Assembly: GCF_036492635.1 (NCBI RefSeq)
Contig: NZ_AP025305.1
Coordinates: forward strand, 3,658,001-3,722,000
Source: Aureibacter tunicatorum
Lineage (GTDB): Bacteria > Bacteroidota > Bacteroidia > Cytophagales > Cyclobacteriaceae
DNA: 64,000 nt
Direction of reading: 5' to 3'
The notes beneath the pieces were generated by a model. The model saw only the letters and a list, made by a program, of their open reading frames with translations. It was not told the DNA's origin and did not search any database. Position 1 is the first letter of the stretch. Each line of letters opens with the position of its first letter. Below, one piece after another: positions 1 to 9,379 of this stretch. The position numbers and the translations under genes were made by a program.

Positions 1-229
1 AACGCAATGTCTCTCCCCATTCGGACAAATTGTTCCCGAAAGTCAACTGCATTTCCGCAAGATTTTTAACAATAGCGCTTGAAGTATAAGTAGCCGCAAC
101 CTTCACAACTTCCTCATTGTTTTTTTGCTCAGCCAACTCTTCTTTCGTAAATACTCTAGCTTTTTCTAACTCATATTGCTTCAGCAATGAATTAAAAGAT
201 CCAAGAATCTCCTCTTTTTGATTACTCAT
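1..229 (-). CDS. Hypothetical protein, C-terminus outside window
   Basis: An open frame on the minus strand starts at ATG 229-227 and runs off the left edge, giving about 76 residues (MSNQKEEILGSFNSLLKQ at the N-terminus). The visible part is charged and probably helical (LEKARVFTKEELAEQKNNEE), with no signal peptide or membrane segment. I do not recognise a family. The start is supported by the AT-rich non-coding tract immediately upstream. It could be a cytoplasmic accessory protein; the rest of the gene is needed to say more. Confidence 0.6.
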   Translation of the reverse strand, partial: MSNQKEEILGSFNSLLKQYELEKARVFTKEELAEQKNNEEVVKVAATYTSSAIVKNLAEMQLTFGNNLSEWGETLR

Positions 230-560
230 ACTTTAAAATAGATTAAAAATACTTAATTCAATATTTAATATTATTTTAAATTTAAAAAAGTAAATATTGA
301 ACGATTTGTAAATAATTAAAATTGATTATTCACTAACAATAAATGAATAATCAATAATTTACATCTAAAAAATTCTAATTCAAAAATCAATTAATCAAAT
401 TGACAAATTATCCTAGGATTTAACTAAATATAGATGAAGCGCTTCAAATAAAAATCAAATTAAAATACTTAAAAGTATATTTTACAATTAATTTCAGAGT
501 ATAAGAAGTAAAAATTGGGATGTGAAAAATTACGTGATTTTTTTAATCAGTATGCTACGT
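230..560. other. AT-rich intergenic tract
   Basis: About 330 bases, very AT-rich, between the edge gene and the next minus-strand gene. I see no convincing ORF, hairpin or promoter. It probably carries the promoter of the leftmost gene. Confidence 0.5.
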
Positions 561-779
561 TTAGTCTTCTACATAAGTTAAAGTCTCTTTTTCAAAAGCT
601 TTCATCATTCGTTCTTGCAACTCGTATTTCAAATTTTCTTCGTCAGAACAAGTAGGCGTTAATGAATCCTTAGTCCACCCTTTAACATTTCCATTTTCAT
701 CATAATAAACTTCATAAATCCCGAACTCAAAATCACCATCTGAATTTCTCCTTTTTAACACTCTATAGTTCCAACTCAT
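561..779 (-). CDS. Small conserved hypothetical protein (MSWNYRV type)
   Basis: The reading frame opens ten codons further upstream, but the start at 779 (MSWNYRVLKRR) is preferred because short proteins beginning MSWNYRV are common in bacteria. It encodes 72 residues with the pattern IYEVYYDENGNVKGWT, followed by an acidic helical tail ending in EKETLTYVED. It is a soluble, probably cytoplasmic protein of unknown role. Similar short proteins are often scattered in accessory regions beside other small genes, as here. No function is assigned. Confidence 0.6.
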   Translation of the reverse strand: MSWNYRVLKRRNSDGDFEFGIYEVYYDENGNVKGWTKDSLTPTCSDEENLKYELQERMMKAFEKETLTYVED

Positions 780-894
780 AAGGAATGTAGTTTTAAACTG
801 GTATTGCAAACAATATCCTTTAAAATTTTATCGATTTTTTTCAAAATAAATGATTTAAAGCCAATGAGTAAAATCTACTCGGGCAAAAATAAAC

Positions 895-1290
895 TCAAAT
901 ATTACATTTCTTCCATTTAGGGACTCCACTCAACATTTCATCAACGAACTCTTTATTTAATCTAGAAATGGAATCGTTTTTAGCATCGAAATGAGCATAT
1001 ATTTTTCTCAATGCTTTAGGGTCATAACAAAGTTTCGGTCTTAAATTTTCAACCCACCCTGCCCTAATCACAACTTTAATGAACCTTTTCGGCTTTCTGG
1101 AAAGTCCAACGACAATAATATCTTCACATGTACCTGCATACCAATCAATGATATAAACTTTAGTGCCTGGAGAAAAGTGTTTTGTACCATTTCTAGTTTC
1201 GGAACCTTCATGTCCAAACTTTCTCTCGTTGACAATATTTGCCGCTACAGTCCAAACAGGTTCTAATATCATATTTTCTTTTAGTTCCAT
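895..1290 (-). CDS. Hypothetical protein, 131 aa
   Basis: Encodes 131 residues starting MELKENMILEPVWTV. The N-terminal half (EPVWTVAANIVNERKFGHEG, then GTKHFSPGTKVYIIDWYAG) looks like a small beta-rich domain. The C-terminal half is basic and helical. There is no signal peptide. I have an impression of similar small proteins recurring in Bacteroidota beside toxin-immunity loci, but I cannot name a family. It stands alone on the minus strand between two other small genes. Confidence 0.55.
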   Translation of the reverse strand: MELKENMILEPVWTVAANIVNERKFGHEGSETRNGTKHFSPGTKVYIIDWYAGTCEDIIVVGLSRKPKRFIKVVIRAGWVENLRPKLCYDPKALRKIYAHFDAKNDSISRLNKEFVDEMLSGVPKWKKCNI

Positions 1291-1434
1291 TTCTTTGATG
1301 CGAATAATAAGCTTGTTTCAAACGATCATTTCAGATATATGCCTGATGCGAAACCAAAACTCATAGGAACTTCATAAGAGTCAACTACTCAATCTTTGTA
1401 TCAAATTCCGCTAATTTCTCAAGAGGCTTCGTTT

Positions 1435-1680
1435 TTAGCTTTGATCGCTTTCCATTCTCAATATTCTATAAGTTTCAAGCTCTCCATAGGCCTGAAAACC
1501 CAGCTTAGTGTAGATTCGGGCACCCATCGCCGAGGCGTGAAGCACACAACTTTTCGCATTATTCGCTTTCGCTTCCAACAACAAGTATTCAGTCATGCTT
1601 TTGCCAATTCCTTTGCCTCTGCCTTCTGGAACTGTTCCAATCATATGCAATTCAGCGTTATCATTCGAATCTGAATTCAT
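1435..1680 (-). pseudogene. GNAT acetyltransferase, C-terminal remnant
   Basis: Eighty-one codons cover only the second half of a GNAT N-acetyltransferase. The acetyl-CoA binding motif A is seen as VPEGRGKGIGKSM at residues 17-29, followed by a helix (EYLLLEAKANNA) and the usual ending ASAMGARIYTKLGFQAYGE. A normal GNAT domain has about 60-70 residues before motif A; here only 16 precede it. A stop codon lies two codons upstream of the ATG, so the front is gone rather than mis-called. Most likely a decaying fragment without activity. The substrate class cannot be told. Confidence 0.6.
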
Positions 1681-1856
1681 GTTTTAAGCACAATACTTCT
1701 CATCAAACAAACACACCGATATAGTAACATTAAATCAATAAATAAATACTATTTAATGACTTTTTTCACTAAAATACACATAAACACTCCTTTTGATTAT
1801 ATCTATTGAAATATTAGTTATACTTTTACCAAAACAACAAGCAATAACAAAGTACT

Positions 1857-3401
1857 ATGAGAAAAAATATCCTGTTTTTAGCCTTAGTCTCCCTTATGAT
1901 AACTCAACAAAGTTGTCTAACAATTCTAAATCCTGGTTGGAATCAAAAAGTATCAATCAACACTATGGAAGGTGCATCTATTAACATTAATGGAGAACAT
2001 GTTGGCACTGGAAATATTAGAAAAGGTTTACGTAAAAAGAAAAACCATGATATTAATATCAGTAAAGATGGATATTTAGACAATAATTTTACTATTAACT
2101 CTACAAGAGATGATGTTTTACTGGGACTTTCTTTTTATAGTTGGTATTTTACTTTAGGAGCGATGTATATTTTAGATATTCCTGGATCAAGATATCACTT
2201 AAGTTTAAAAAATATTGAAGCTGATCTTTTGAAAAAACCTTCAAGTCAAAATTCACTTAATTCAATAACTGTAAATAGTGTAGATATCCAAATTGATCCA
2301 GGGAAAAAAATAGGTGCTCATTACGAATTTTCAAAGTCAAAAAATGGAAAAAACAAATTTGAATTCACTCACAGTTGGGGAGAAGATACTCAAATAGAAG
2401 CAAATACTTTAACAGAGTTATCTAATGACGATCTTAAAGTTAACAATTATACTATTGTAGAAAATAATACTGCAACTCTTTCCAATACCCGTCGAGCGGA
2501 TATTAATGTTTCTGCTATTATTCATGATATGACATTTGATAGTTTCGAAAGAAGAGGAAATTCAATCGTTGAAGTAAGTTTTAAAATCGATTGGAAGGTC
2601 GAAAATAAATATGGTAAAAAGTTATTATCAATTTCTACAAATGAAAAAACTTCAAGAGTTAATGATCAAGATTTAGATGTATTTTATACTGCTTACAGAA
2701 AAAATTTCTACAAATTACTAACTAATAATGAATTAATAGAATTATTAAACAAACACAATGATATAAAGGATATCGAAACCCACCCTGAAGACCTTATAAT
2801 AATTACAAATGATAATATTAATTCAACTAATAACCTTGAAAATCTAATCGAAAGGGCAACTCAGTCGACTTTAACTATTATTACCGAAAATGGACATGGT
2901 AGTGGAGTAATAATAGATTCAAGAGGATATATATTAACTTGTAAACATGTTATCGATGAAAGTAACTCTATTAAAGTCCTATTCAATAATGGGGTTGAAT
3001 TAGAAGCAAAAGTAGATCGAATATCAAAAGTAAGTGATTTAGCTCTATTAAAAGTAGATAGCGGTAATTTAAAGTCTTTACCATTAGGTACCGACATTTC
3101 ACTTAATTTAGGAAAGGAAGTCTATGCAATAGGAACTCCAAGAGATATTGAGCTAGGCCAATCCGTTTCAAAAGGTATTATAAGTGGCAATAGAAAATTG
3201 GAAGAAACTATTTATATACAAACAGATGTAAGTGTAAATTCAGGAAACAGTGGTGGATGCTTAATAAATAATGAAGGTAAAGTCATTGGAATTATTAATG
3301 CAAAATTAGTTGGTCCAGGAATAGAAGGAATAGGCTTTGCTATCCCAGTAAAAACCATATTAAAAGATCTAAATATTAAAATAGCAAAAGATCAATTATA
3401 A
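1857..3401 (+). CDS. Lipoprotein with C-terminal trypsin-like (HtrA-type) protease domain
   Basis: A 514-residue protein with a signal peptide ending in a lipobox-like TQQSC (Cys20), so probably membrane-anchored in the envelope. Residues about 30-75 (VSINTMEGASININGEHVGTG) resemble a PEGA-type beta domain. The centre is unassigned. The last 185 residues are an S1C-like serine protease: His in LTCKHVIDE, Asp in SDLALLKV, Ser in NSGNSGGCL, with the GHGSGVIID strand in front. No PDZ domain follows, unlike DegP/HtrA. The triad is intact, so it is probably active on misfolded or specific envelope proteins. It stands alone and is followed by a strong hairpin. The coupling of a PEGA-like front to a PDZ-less protease is unusual. 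Confidence 0.8.
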   Translation: MRKNILFLALVSLMITQQSCLTILNPGWNQKVSINTMEGASININGEHVGTGNIRKGLRKKKNHDINISKDGYLDNNFTINSTRDDVLLGLSFYSWYFTLGAMYILDIPGSRYHLSLKNIEADLLKKPSSQNSLNSITVNSVDIQIDPGKKIGAHYEFSKSKNGKNKFEFTHSWGEDTQIEANTLTELSNDDLKVNNYTIVENNTATLSNTRRADINVSAIIHDMTFDSFERRGNSIVEVSFKIDWKVENKYGKKLLSISTNEKTSRVNDQDLDVFYTAYRKNFYKLLTNNELIELLNKHNDIKDIETHPEDLIIITNDNINSTNNLENLIERATQSTLTIITENGHGSGVIIDSRGYILTCKHVIDESNSIKVLFNNGVELEAKVDRISKVSDLALLKVDSGNLKSLPLGTDISLNLGKEVYAIGTPRDIELGQSVSKGIISGNRKLEETIYIQTDVSVNSGNSGGCLINNEGKVIGIINAKLVGPGIEGIGFAIPVKTILKDLNIKIAKDQL

Positions 3402-3408
3402 CACCAAG

Positions 3409-3450
3409 CTTAAAACACAGGTTGAAAACAGTAATTAACCTGTGTTTAAG
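3409..3450 (+). terminator. Long hairpin terminator after the protease gene
   Basis: Eight bases after the stop codon. The arms CTTAAAACACAGGTT and AACCTGTGTTTAAG pair over about 14 bp with one bulged A, around a 13-base loop. The AT-rich outer arms would allow it to work in both directions. Confidence 0.7.
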
Positions 3451-3717
3451 TACTTTCGCTAATTTAGTTTAGGTTACGTAAATTAGACTATATAATACCC
3501 TCGATTTACTGGACCAAGAGTCAAACATTTTTAGTTGATTTTTTATTTCTAATATTTTAGAAAATTGAAGGCAACTATTATTATTGAGCTGTTGGAATGT
3601 GGGTAACTTTAGGTGTTTGCAGCGTTGAAAAGTTATCCATATTTCCTGTGTACATGACAAAAAAATAGCTTTCCAAAAAGATTGTTATTTTATTAGCGAC
3701 AAAACAACAAAACAAGA

Positions 3718-4163
3718 ATGAATTCGAAAAGCCGTTACGAATATAATGAGTTATTATCAATTGTTAGCAATGAAATACCTGCCAATAAAGCAAGATAAAA
3801 ATTATTTATTATCTGATTACTTCATTGTTAAAAGTTCGAACAGTCAATCTTATTCGTTTATCTGAAGGATTTTACTCTGGTGCTCTAACTAAATCTAATC
3901 TGACAAGAATACAGAGATTTTTTACTGAATTTGAGATTTCAGAGGCAATATTTTCAAGTCTATTAAGTAAAATGATCCCTATTTCTGGGAAATATAAATT
4001 GAGTTTGGATCGTACTAACTGGAAGTTTGGAAGCCTGAATATCAACATCTTATTCTTAGCCGTGATATATGAAGGAGTCAGCATTCCCATACTTTGGGTA
4101 ATGTTAGGAGATAAGCGAGGGAATTCAAATGAACTGGAACGAATAAATCTGATTTTGAAATAA
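3718..4163 (+). pseudogene. IS4-family transposase remnant
   Basis: The translated stretch LSLDRTNWKFGSLNINILFLAV followed by EGVSIPILWVMLGDKRGNSNELERI matches the first catalytic block of Bacteroidota IS4-family DDE transposases, with the first Asp in LDRTNW. The start ATG at 3718 reads MNSKSRYEYNELLSIVSN and hits a stop at 3796. The rest of the domain continues in another frame from about 3789, so there is a frameshift. The frame then ends at 4163, far short of a normal length of roughly 350-400 residues; the second and third catalytic acids are missing. It is a dead fragment, and I could not see terminal inverted repeats. Confidence 0.75.
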
Positions 4164-4204
4164 AGTACCTGAGTAGTTACCATATTTCAACTAATCCAAC
4201 AAAT

Positions 4205-4492
4205 TCAATCATTTATTTTTAAAATTAGTTCATCAAATTGCCCTGAAAGCCTTAGATACTCCTTCTCCCAATTAATAACTATTGAACATTCTTGAATCAA
4301 CCCAGTAGGAGCGAACAACATTTGTAAATGCTTTTTATCGATACTCTTCTTATCTTTTAACACATTTATTGCTATCTCTAAATCTTTACTTGTTTCTACT
4401 GGACTTAACCCACCCCAAGAAATATTATCATTTTGCTTCACTAAGTCATTTACTTCTTCAAGAGTACTAATTAGTTTTTTATTTGATTTCAT
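4205..4492 (-). CDS. Hypothetical protein, 95 aa
   Basis: The start at 4492 (MKSNKKLISTLEEVNDLV) is preferred to one six codons upstream because the extra residues are hydrophobic and unsupported. It encodes a soluble helical protein with the central pattern ISWGGLSPVETSKDLEIAINVLKDKK and an acidic end. I do not recognise the family. It lies between the IS4 remnant and the macro-domain gene on the opposite strand, diverging from the latter. Confidence 0.55.
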   Translation of the reverse strand: MKSNKKLISTLEEVNDLVKQNDNISWGGLSPVETSKDLEIAINVLKDKKSIDKKHLQMLFAPTGLIQECSIVINWEKEYLRLSGQFDELILKIND

Positions 4493-4603
4493 AAATAAGA
4501 TCATCAACACTAATAATTAAAAAATAATAATACAAAATACAATTTTAAAAAACTATAAAATAATATAATTACCACATATACATCTTTTTCTTTAAATTTA
4601 AAT

Positions 4604-5236
4604 ATGAAATTATACTTAGTAGATTTAAACACTAAACTTACCGATGCTTGGAAAAAAGTATTCAAAGAAATTAAAGATGTAGAGATTAAAAACCAATCAA
4701 TTTTCGACCTATCATGCGATGCCATCGTAAGCCCTGCCAATAGTTTTGGATTTATGAACGGAGGAATTGATTTCGCTATCTCCAAAAATCTGGGATGGCA
4801 CATCGAAAAAAGGCTTCAACAAAAAATAAGGAAAAATTACTATGGAGAGCTTCTAGTCGGGCAAGCTACAATCGTCGAAACAGACCATTCGCAATATCCA
4901 TATTTGATTTCCGCGCCAACCATGAGAACTCCCATGACAATATTGCGTTCTCCCAACATCTACTTGGCTACCAAAGCTATTTTATCACTGTTAAAGCATG
5001 GCGTATTTGAAGACGGCACACCTATCAAAAATCGCATCAACACTATCGCGGTACCCGGTCTTGGAACAGGCATTGGCCAAGTGCCTCCATTAGTATGCGC
5101 AAGACAAATGAGAATCGCTTGGGAAGATGTCATGCATGAAAAATATAAATCACTGGAAGGCTGGGAAGAACTTCGATCAAACTACGCCTATTTTTTCACT
5201 CACGATGAAAAAGACCTGCATTATGATATTCCTTAG
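4604..5236 (+). CDS. Macro domain protein (ADP-ribose binding)
   Basis: 210 residues forming a single macro domain. The ADP-ribose pocket motifs are visible: CDAIVSPANSFGFMNGGIDFAI (residues 38-59) corresponds to the conserved D-x-I-V-N-x-A-N and G-G-x-D/V-x-x-A-I blocks, and AVPGLGTGIGQVP (about 149-161) is the phosphate-binding loop. Such proteins hydrolyse ADP-ribose-1''-phosphate or remove ADP-ribose from macromolecules. The final part (FFTHDEKDLHYDIP) is family-specific. It is cytoplasmic, with no partner gene on the same strand, so the substrate is unknown. Confidence 0.85.
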   Translation: MKLYLVDLNTKLTDAWKKVFKEIKDVEIKNQSIFDLSCDAIVSPANSFGFMNGGIDFAISKNLGWHIEKRLQQKIRKNYYGELLVGQATIVETDHSQYPYLISAPTMRTPMTILRSPNIYLATKAILSLLKHGVFEDGTPIKNRINTIAVPGLGTGIGQVPPLVCARQMRIAWEDVMHEKYKSLEGWEELRSNYAYFFTHDEKDLHYDIP

Positions 5237-5290
5237 CCATCGTTAGAAAATTCATCATCGTGAGCTCGCTAACTTGATAAAAACACTAAA

Positions 5291-5317
5291 AAGGAGACGC
5301 CTCCAAAACGTCTCCTT
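5291..5317. terminator. Bidirectional hairpin terminator
   Basis: AAGGAGACG and CGTCTCCTT form a perfect 9-bp stem with a 9-base loop, between the convergent macro-domain and LodB-like genes. Reading the minus strand, the stem is followed by TTTTTAGTGTTTTT, a good intrinsic terminator for the lodAB-like unit. Confidence 0.8.
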
Positions 5318-5327
5318 ATAGTTAAAT

Positions 5328-6476
5328 TTACAAATTCGATATCGCTTCCAATGGCTCCTGAATCGCCTCTTGTTTCTGTTGCCTTCGTTGCCAAAACAAG
5401 GAATCGCTCCACCTTTTCTCCCGCTCATAATATTTATTCCGAACGTCAAGATACTTGTTAAAATGCTCTTGCAAATCTTTCTGATATTGCGAGATGTCCA
5501 ATACACCTTGCGACGAATCTTCATGGCTGGCAATCAAATAAGCGACGTGGCATGCCGACGACAAGGCAAAGCCTATTCCCATGGAAGAAATCGGATCAAA
5601 TGAAATAGCCGCATCTCCAATAGCCGCGAAATTAACCGGAGAGCTTTCAGCATGAAAATAAGTGCCCGCGTCTCTAACCCAAGGTTTGGCCTCTTGCATG
5701 GCATGTTGATGCACTTCGTACTTTATATGTTTTGTCTCATTCAAAAGAGCGTTCCACTGCTCTCTAGTATTTAATTTCATAGCTGAAACTATATCCGAAT
5801 CGGTAAAAAGCGTAACGACTCTCAAGTTATTCGGCAAACTCGCGCTATACCACCAGCCATGCTCGACAGTTTCGATGAGCTGTCCACGACTCTCAGCGTT
5901 TTCACCTTGATTTTCAAAAAAAGTACCGACGCCCACCAATTGATCCAGTCGATTAGGCGAAAGTCCAATCTTGCGTCCAAAAGGAGCTTTACGGCCTGAG
6001 GCGTCTATCAAATATTTGCATTTCAATTCAAATGCTCCATGCTCCGCATGCTTCAATGACAACAGCCACGAATGATCTGATTGTTGATCCGCGCTTGCCA
6101 ATGTTGTTCTTGGAAAGATATCTCCTCCTCTTTCAGCCACTTCCTCCAACAATCTCAGGTCAAACTGCTCCCGGTTGATTTGATAAGAGGCGCTTTCAAA
6201 AGTATCAATCGTATGCACCGACCTTGGCAGATCATCGCCCCAATAGGCAACGCTTTCATAAGCCGGCAAGAAACAGTCCGCTGAAAAATCCGCCTTGTCC
6301 ATCGACAGGTGTTTCAAAAAATCAAAAATACTGGAAGAAACATGCTCTCCGATTTTAGTATCCATGAAATCGGATCGATCGATCAACCCAACCGACAGGG
6401 AGCTATGCGTCAATAAACTAAGAGAGAGGGCGGCCCCTGACGGCCCCCCTCCTATGACAATAACATCTTTTTCCAT
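5328..6476 (-). CDS. lodB: LodB-like FAD-dependent maturation protein
   Basis: 382 residues of the tryptophan-halogenase/geranylgeranyl-reductase type flavoprotein fold. An N-terminal FAD motif (VIGGGPSGAALSLSLL, residues 7-22) and a second FAD motif (IGDAAISFDPISSMGIGFAL) are clear. It follows the LodA-like gene with only four bases between. In characterised marine systems LodB is needed to build the cysteine tryptophylquinone cofactor of LodA, and this partnership is inferred here from position and family. The pair shares one terminator at 5291-5317. Cytoplasmic; no signal peptide. Without the neighbour it would be called a generic FAD-dependent oxidoreductase. Confidence 0.8.
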   Translation of the reverse strand: MEKDVIVIGGGPSGAALSLSLLTHSSLSVGLIDRSDFMDTKIGEHVSSSIFDFLKHLSMDKADFSADCFLPAYESVAYWGDDLPRSVHTIDTFESASYQINREQFDLRLLEEVAERGGDIFPRTTLASADQQSDHSWLLSLKHAEHGAFELKCKYLIDASGRKAPFGRKIGLSPNRLDQLVGVGTFFENQGENAESRGQLIETVEHGWWYSASLPNNLRVVTLFTDSDIVSAMKLNTREQWNALLNETKHIKYEVHQHAMQEAKPWVRDAGTYFHAESSPVNFAAIGDAAISFDPISSMGIGFALSSACHVAYLIASHEDSSQGVLDISQYQKDLQEHFNKYLDVRNKYYEREKRWSDSLFWQRRQQKQEAIQEPLEAISNL

Positions 6477-6480
6477 ACAC

Positions 6481-8562
6481 TTACCTGCGAGTACGCGTTC
6501 CCGAACGTGGCTTCACTGATCGAGGAGTTTTAACTACTGATATCTTTTTGAACACTCTCTGCTCCATAGCTTTAAAGAACATCGCGCCTCTGGCATTTTT
6601 GGCTTTGATATTCACTTTATCATCTATATAGAACACAGGGATTTCAACGCCATTGTCTTCTTCATTTCCAGTGATGTCTCCAACAGGTACATCTTTGTAA
6701 GAAAAAATCTCATGATTACGCTCTACTTCGGTAAAGAACGGAAAGTTTTGATCATGAGAATTATTATTCCTGATAAAAGCCAATGCCGACCAATGCTCTA
6801 CCATCTGCACAAAGCTATTGATACCGCGAGCATAATTCACCTGTTGCCCCGCCGGCAAATGAGACTCTGCCTGACCTTCCACAGTCAACTCTCCCGAAAG
6901 CACATCCCAAGGGCTTTGCGGTGGCCACCAATAGCTATAATACGTTGGAGGTTTAGGATACCTGCCCGAACTATCCTCGACTTTGTTCACATTAGGATCC
7001 GTGAAATTCACCAATTGAAGCGTGCAGTTGAAAAAATCCGCCTGCCATGGGCAAGCCATTCTTTTGGTCAAATCACCCGGCTGGCAACCTCCACCCTCGC
7101 ATTCGTCACGTCCCGGATCCAAGCCAACTGTATTAAAGCCATTGATCCCTTTTTGATCGTAAATAGTGAAAGCATTGGAAAATACAATTGGATTTTGAAG
7201 GCTCCATGTTACTTCAATCCCCGGACACATAGGCAAACCTACGCAATTGCCTACGCTCGCCTCATCCATTGGGTCAACATTCGGATAACCCTTCACTTGA
7301 GGATCTTTGTCAAATTTCCCTTCAGCCCATTGGCCCAACAAGAAAAACTGCGTCTCGTTAAGCGCCAAGAATTTTTCGATCAAGATATTGCTTACCGAAT
7401 TGCTGCCGGAATTCATTGGCATCATCGGCAGATAATTCTCTTGCCCACCTACTGTAGCGGTTTTAAAAAGCACTTCCTGAGGCTGAGGATTCTCAGGGTC
7501 CGAAGGAAGCATCATTTTCGCCTTGTCATTCAGAGCTCTGAAGTAAGCGAAATAGTTTTGCCTGTTGGCAAGATTGTCCGTGCTGTTGTCCGAAAAGTCA
7601 AAGATATTGGAAGTAAAAGCCGTCATGGACTGCACATTGGCAACCCATTGATACGCTCCAATTCTCTTTATGATCGGCAAAATATCTCTATGATAATTCG
7701 CTCTAAAAGCATCATTGTATTTGCCATTGCTGAACATGTCAGGCACAAGATCAAAAGCTCTCACTCCAACATCAAACATTGTATCACTCAAGGTCGAAAT
7801 GTTGACAATCTCGGGAGCATAGTCAGGAGACCCCACAATCGCCCAAGCTTGAATAGTCACATCAGGCTCATTATCATCATCAAAAGAAATCGTGCAGTAT
7901 ACCGGACCGTCAGCAATATCATCATGCCAAGTATCCGCGCCTCCATAACTTTCCAATTCTTCATCGCCTCCGGCATTGCCATACGCTCCGATCACAATCA
8001 ATCTGCCATCATTATCCGTTTTCAACGAGCCCAATGTAGTGATCGCCGATCCATATTTGGGATCTTCCGAAGGGAAAGAAGCTTTTTTATACGTTTCCGG
8101 AACACTCTCCTTGTCGAATTCTATCGTTTCATTTTTTCCGCTCAATGAGCGAGGGCCCGGATCAATGATAAGTTCTTGACGATTGGCCGCTGTCTCGTTT
8201 CTTAAAGGCACTTTTTGGTTCTCGTAGCTATTTTCCTCCCCGAAGAGCAAATTCCCTTGAAGCTCGGAATACTCGTACCACGCGGCTTTTTTATTCGCCA
8301 AGTGAACCGTCCATTCCATTGTTTTGATACCCGGAGAATCCATCGTTATCTCAACGCCGTTCTCATCAAAAACTTTAAATACCTGGCCTTGGCGTTTCAC
8401 TCGGCCAAGTTCATCTTTAAACGTTGTTACAACTCCCTGCTTATTCCCAAATTCATCACAATCAAATGGAAGGCCTCCGATTTCTTCAGGAGCCAGATAA
8501 AACTCTGTCGTGCTATTGCCCAAACGAGCAACACCTACCGACGGACTGATCTTAAATTTCAT
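6481..8562 (-). CDS. lodA: LodA/GoxA-like quinoprotein amino-acid oxidase
   Basis: The start at 8562 gives MKFKISPSVGVARLGNS, the typical beginning of this family; the frame opens 23 codons earlier but those residues look spurious. The protein has 693 residues. LodA oxidises lysine (GoxA glycine) using cysteine tryptophylquinone, releasing hydrogen peroxide and ammonia. Family landmarks: PGDLTKRMACPWQADFFNC, in which Asp509 and Cys513 have the DxxxC spacing of LodA Asp512/Cys516, and Lys527 fits LodA Lys530. The quinone Trp is most likely Trp591 in MVEHWSALAF, but this assignment is from memory of the family. No classical signal peptide is seen, as in LodA, which is nevertheless exported. First gene of a two-gene operon with the LodB-like gene. 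The amino-acid substrate cannot be predicted. Confidence 0.8.
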   Translation of the reverse strand: MKFKISPSVGVARLGNSTTEFYLAPEEIGGLPFDCDEFGNKQGVVTTFKDELGRVKRQGQVFKVFDENGVEITMDSPGIKTMEWTVHLANKKAAWYEYSELQGNLLFGEENSYENQKVPLRNETAANRQELIIDPGPRSLSGKNETIEFDKESVPETYKKASFPSEDPKYGSAITTLGSLKTDNDGRLIVIGAYGNAGGDEELESYGGADTWHDDIADGPVYCTISFDDDNEPDVTIQAWAIVGSPDYAPEIVNISTLSDTMFDVGVRAFDLVPDMFSNGKYNDAFRANYHRDILPIIKRIGAYQWVANVQSMTAFTSNIFDFSDNSTDNLANRQNYFAYFRALNDKAKMMLPSDPENPQPQEVLFKTATVGGQENYLPMMPMNSGSNSVSNILIEKFLALNETQFFLLGQWAEGKFDKDPQVKGYPNVDPMDEASVGNCVGLPMCPGIEVTWSLQNPIVFSNAFTIYDQKGINGFNTVGLDPGRDECEGGGCQPGDLTKRMACPWQADFFNCTLQLVNFTDPNVNKVEDSSGRYPKPPTYYSYWWPPQSPWDVLSGELTVEGQAESHLPAGQQVNYARGINSFVQMVEHWSALAFIRNNNSHDQNFPFFTEVERNHEIFSYKDVPVGDITGNEEDNGVEIPVFYIDDKVNIKAKNARGAMFFKAMEQRVFKKISVVKTPRSVKPRSGTRTRR

Positions 8563-9379
8563 AGATTTGAAATAATTTGTAAAATGAAAAATATGTACTA
8601 AAACAAACTTGTTGTTTTGCTTAATTGCCATGCACTTATCAAAAGGACATCAACATATTGTATGAAATATTCGAATGCTTGTTATTCACATTCTATCGAC
8701 TAGAAAAATTCAACCTGTCCTTTATCGCCATATCAAATACCAAACCTAAAGAATTTCGAAATTTTGGACTATCCAAAAATAGATTTATAAATAAATGCAT
8801 TAAAAATTAAACTTATCATTGCACATAAAAACATAAACAACCCAATCCAGAAACTCTCCTGCAAAAACCTCTAAAACAACCGATTAACAAAATAAAAATT
8901 CTACCAAATCGATTGGCAAACAATCGTTAAACCCATCTTAATAAGGAATAAAATAATCTTTTGCGTTAAACTCCACACCATCTATTTATTGCATTAAAAA
9001 TAGATCAACTTAAGAAATAACAATTGATGAGATTCTAGTTCTTTCATATTAAATTAACTTAACATCATTTTGCTCTTCTTCATTCAAGCAATAATGTTTG
9101 CCACGATTAGTTTTTTATGACTTCCTTAATCATCCTCCTTTGTATTTCCTCAAGAGGAAAATAAAATGGTATAAAAATCAATCGTGACAATGTTTAATGA
9201 AAAATCAAATTTTGACTTTGAAGAAAAAGAGCTTATTCCTTCAAAAATTCATTGCTGTTTTTAATTAGAATTTTAAATCTATTATTAAATTATATTTTCA
9301 ATAAATTTTATCACAAAATGTATTAGTATCAATCTGCAACTTATGGTTCGCAGATAATCAGGTCTCTAGCTATGACAAT
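8563..9379. other. Long AT-rich intergenic region between divergent operons
   Basis: About 800 bases between the lodA-like gene (minus) and the kinase gene (plus). Only small unsupported ORFs occur. A short inverted repeat TTTCCTC AA GAGGAAA lies near 9145-9160, too tight for a normal hairpin. It probably holds both promoters. I could not pick a convincing promoter pair. Confidence 0.4.

Noticed and set aside
3469-3660. 63-codon minus-strand ORF
   Set aside because: No family pattern or start support, between a terminator and the IS4 remnant; treated as chance.
6712-8148. 478-codon plus-strand ORF
   Set aside because: It is the antisense shadow of the LodA-like gene, with no family pattern and a composition typical of reverse reading.
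8625-8810. 61-codon plus-strand ORF in the long intergenic region
   Set aside because: Low-complexity AT-rich frame overlapping the non-coding start of the LodA-like reading frame; no motif.
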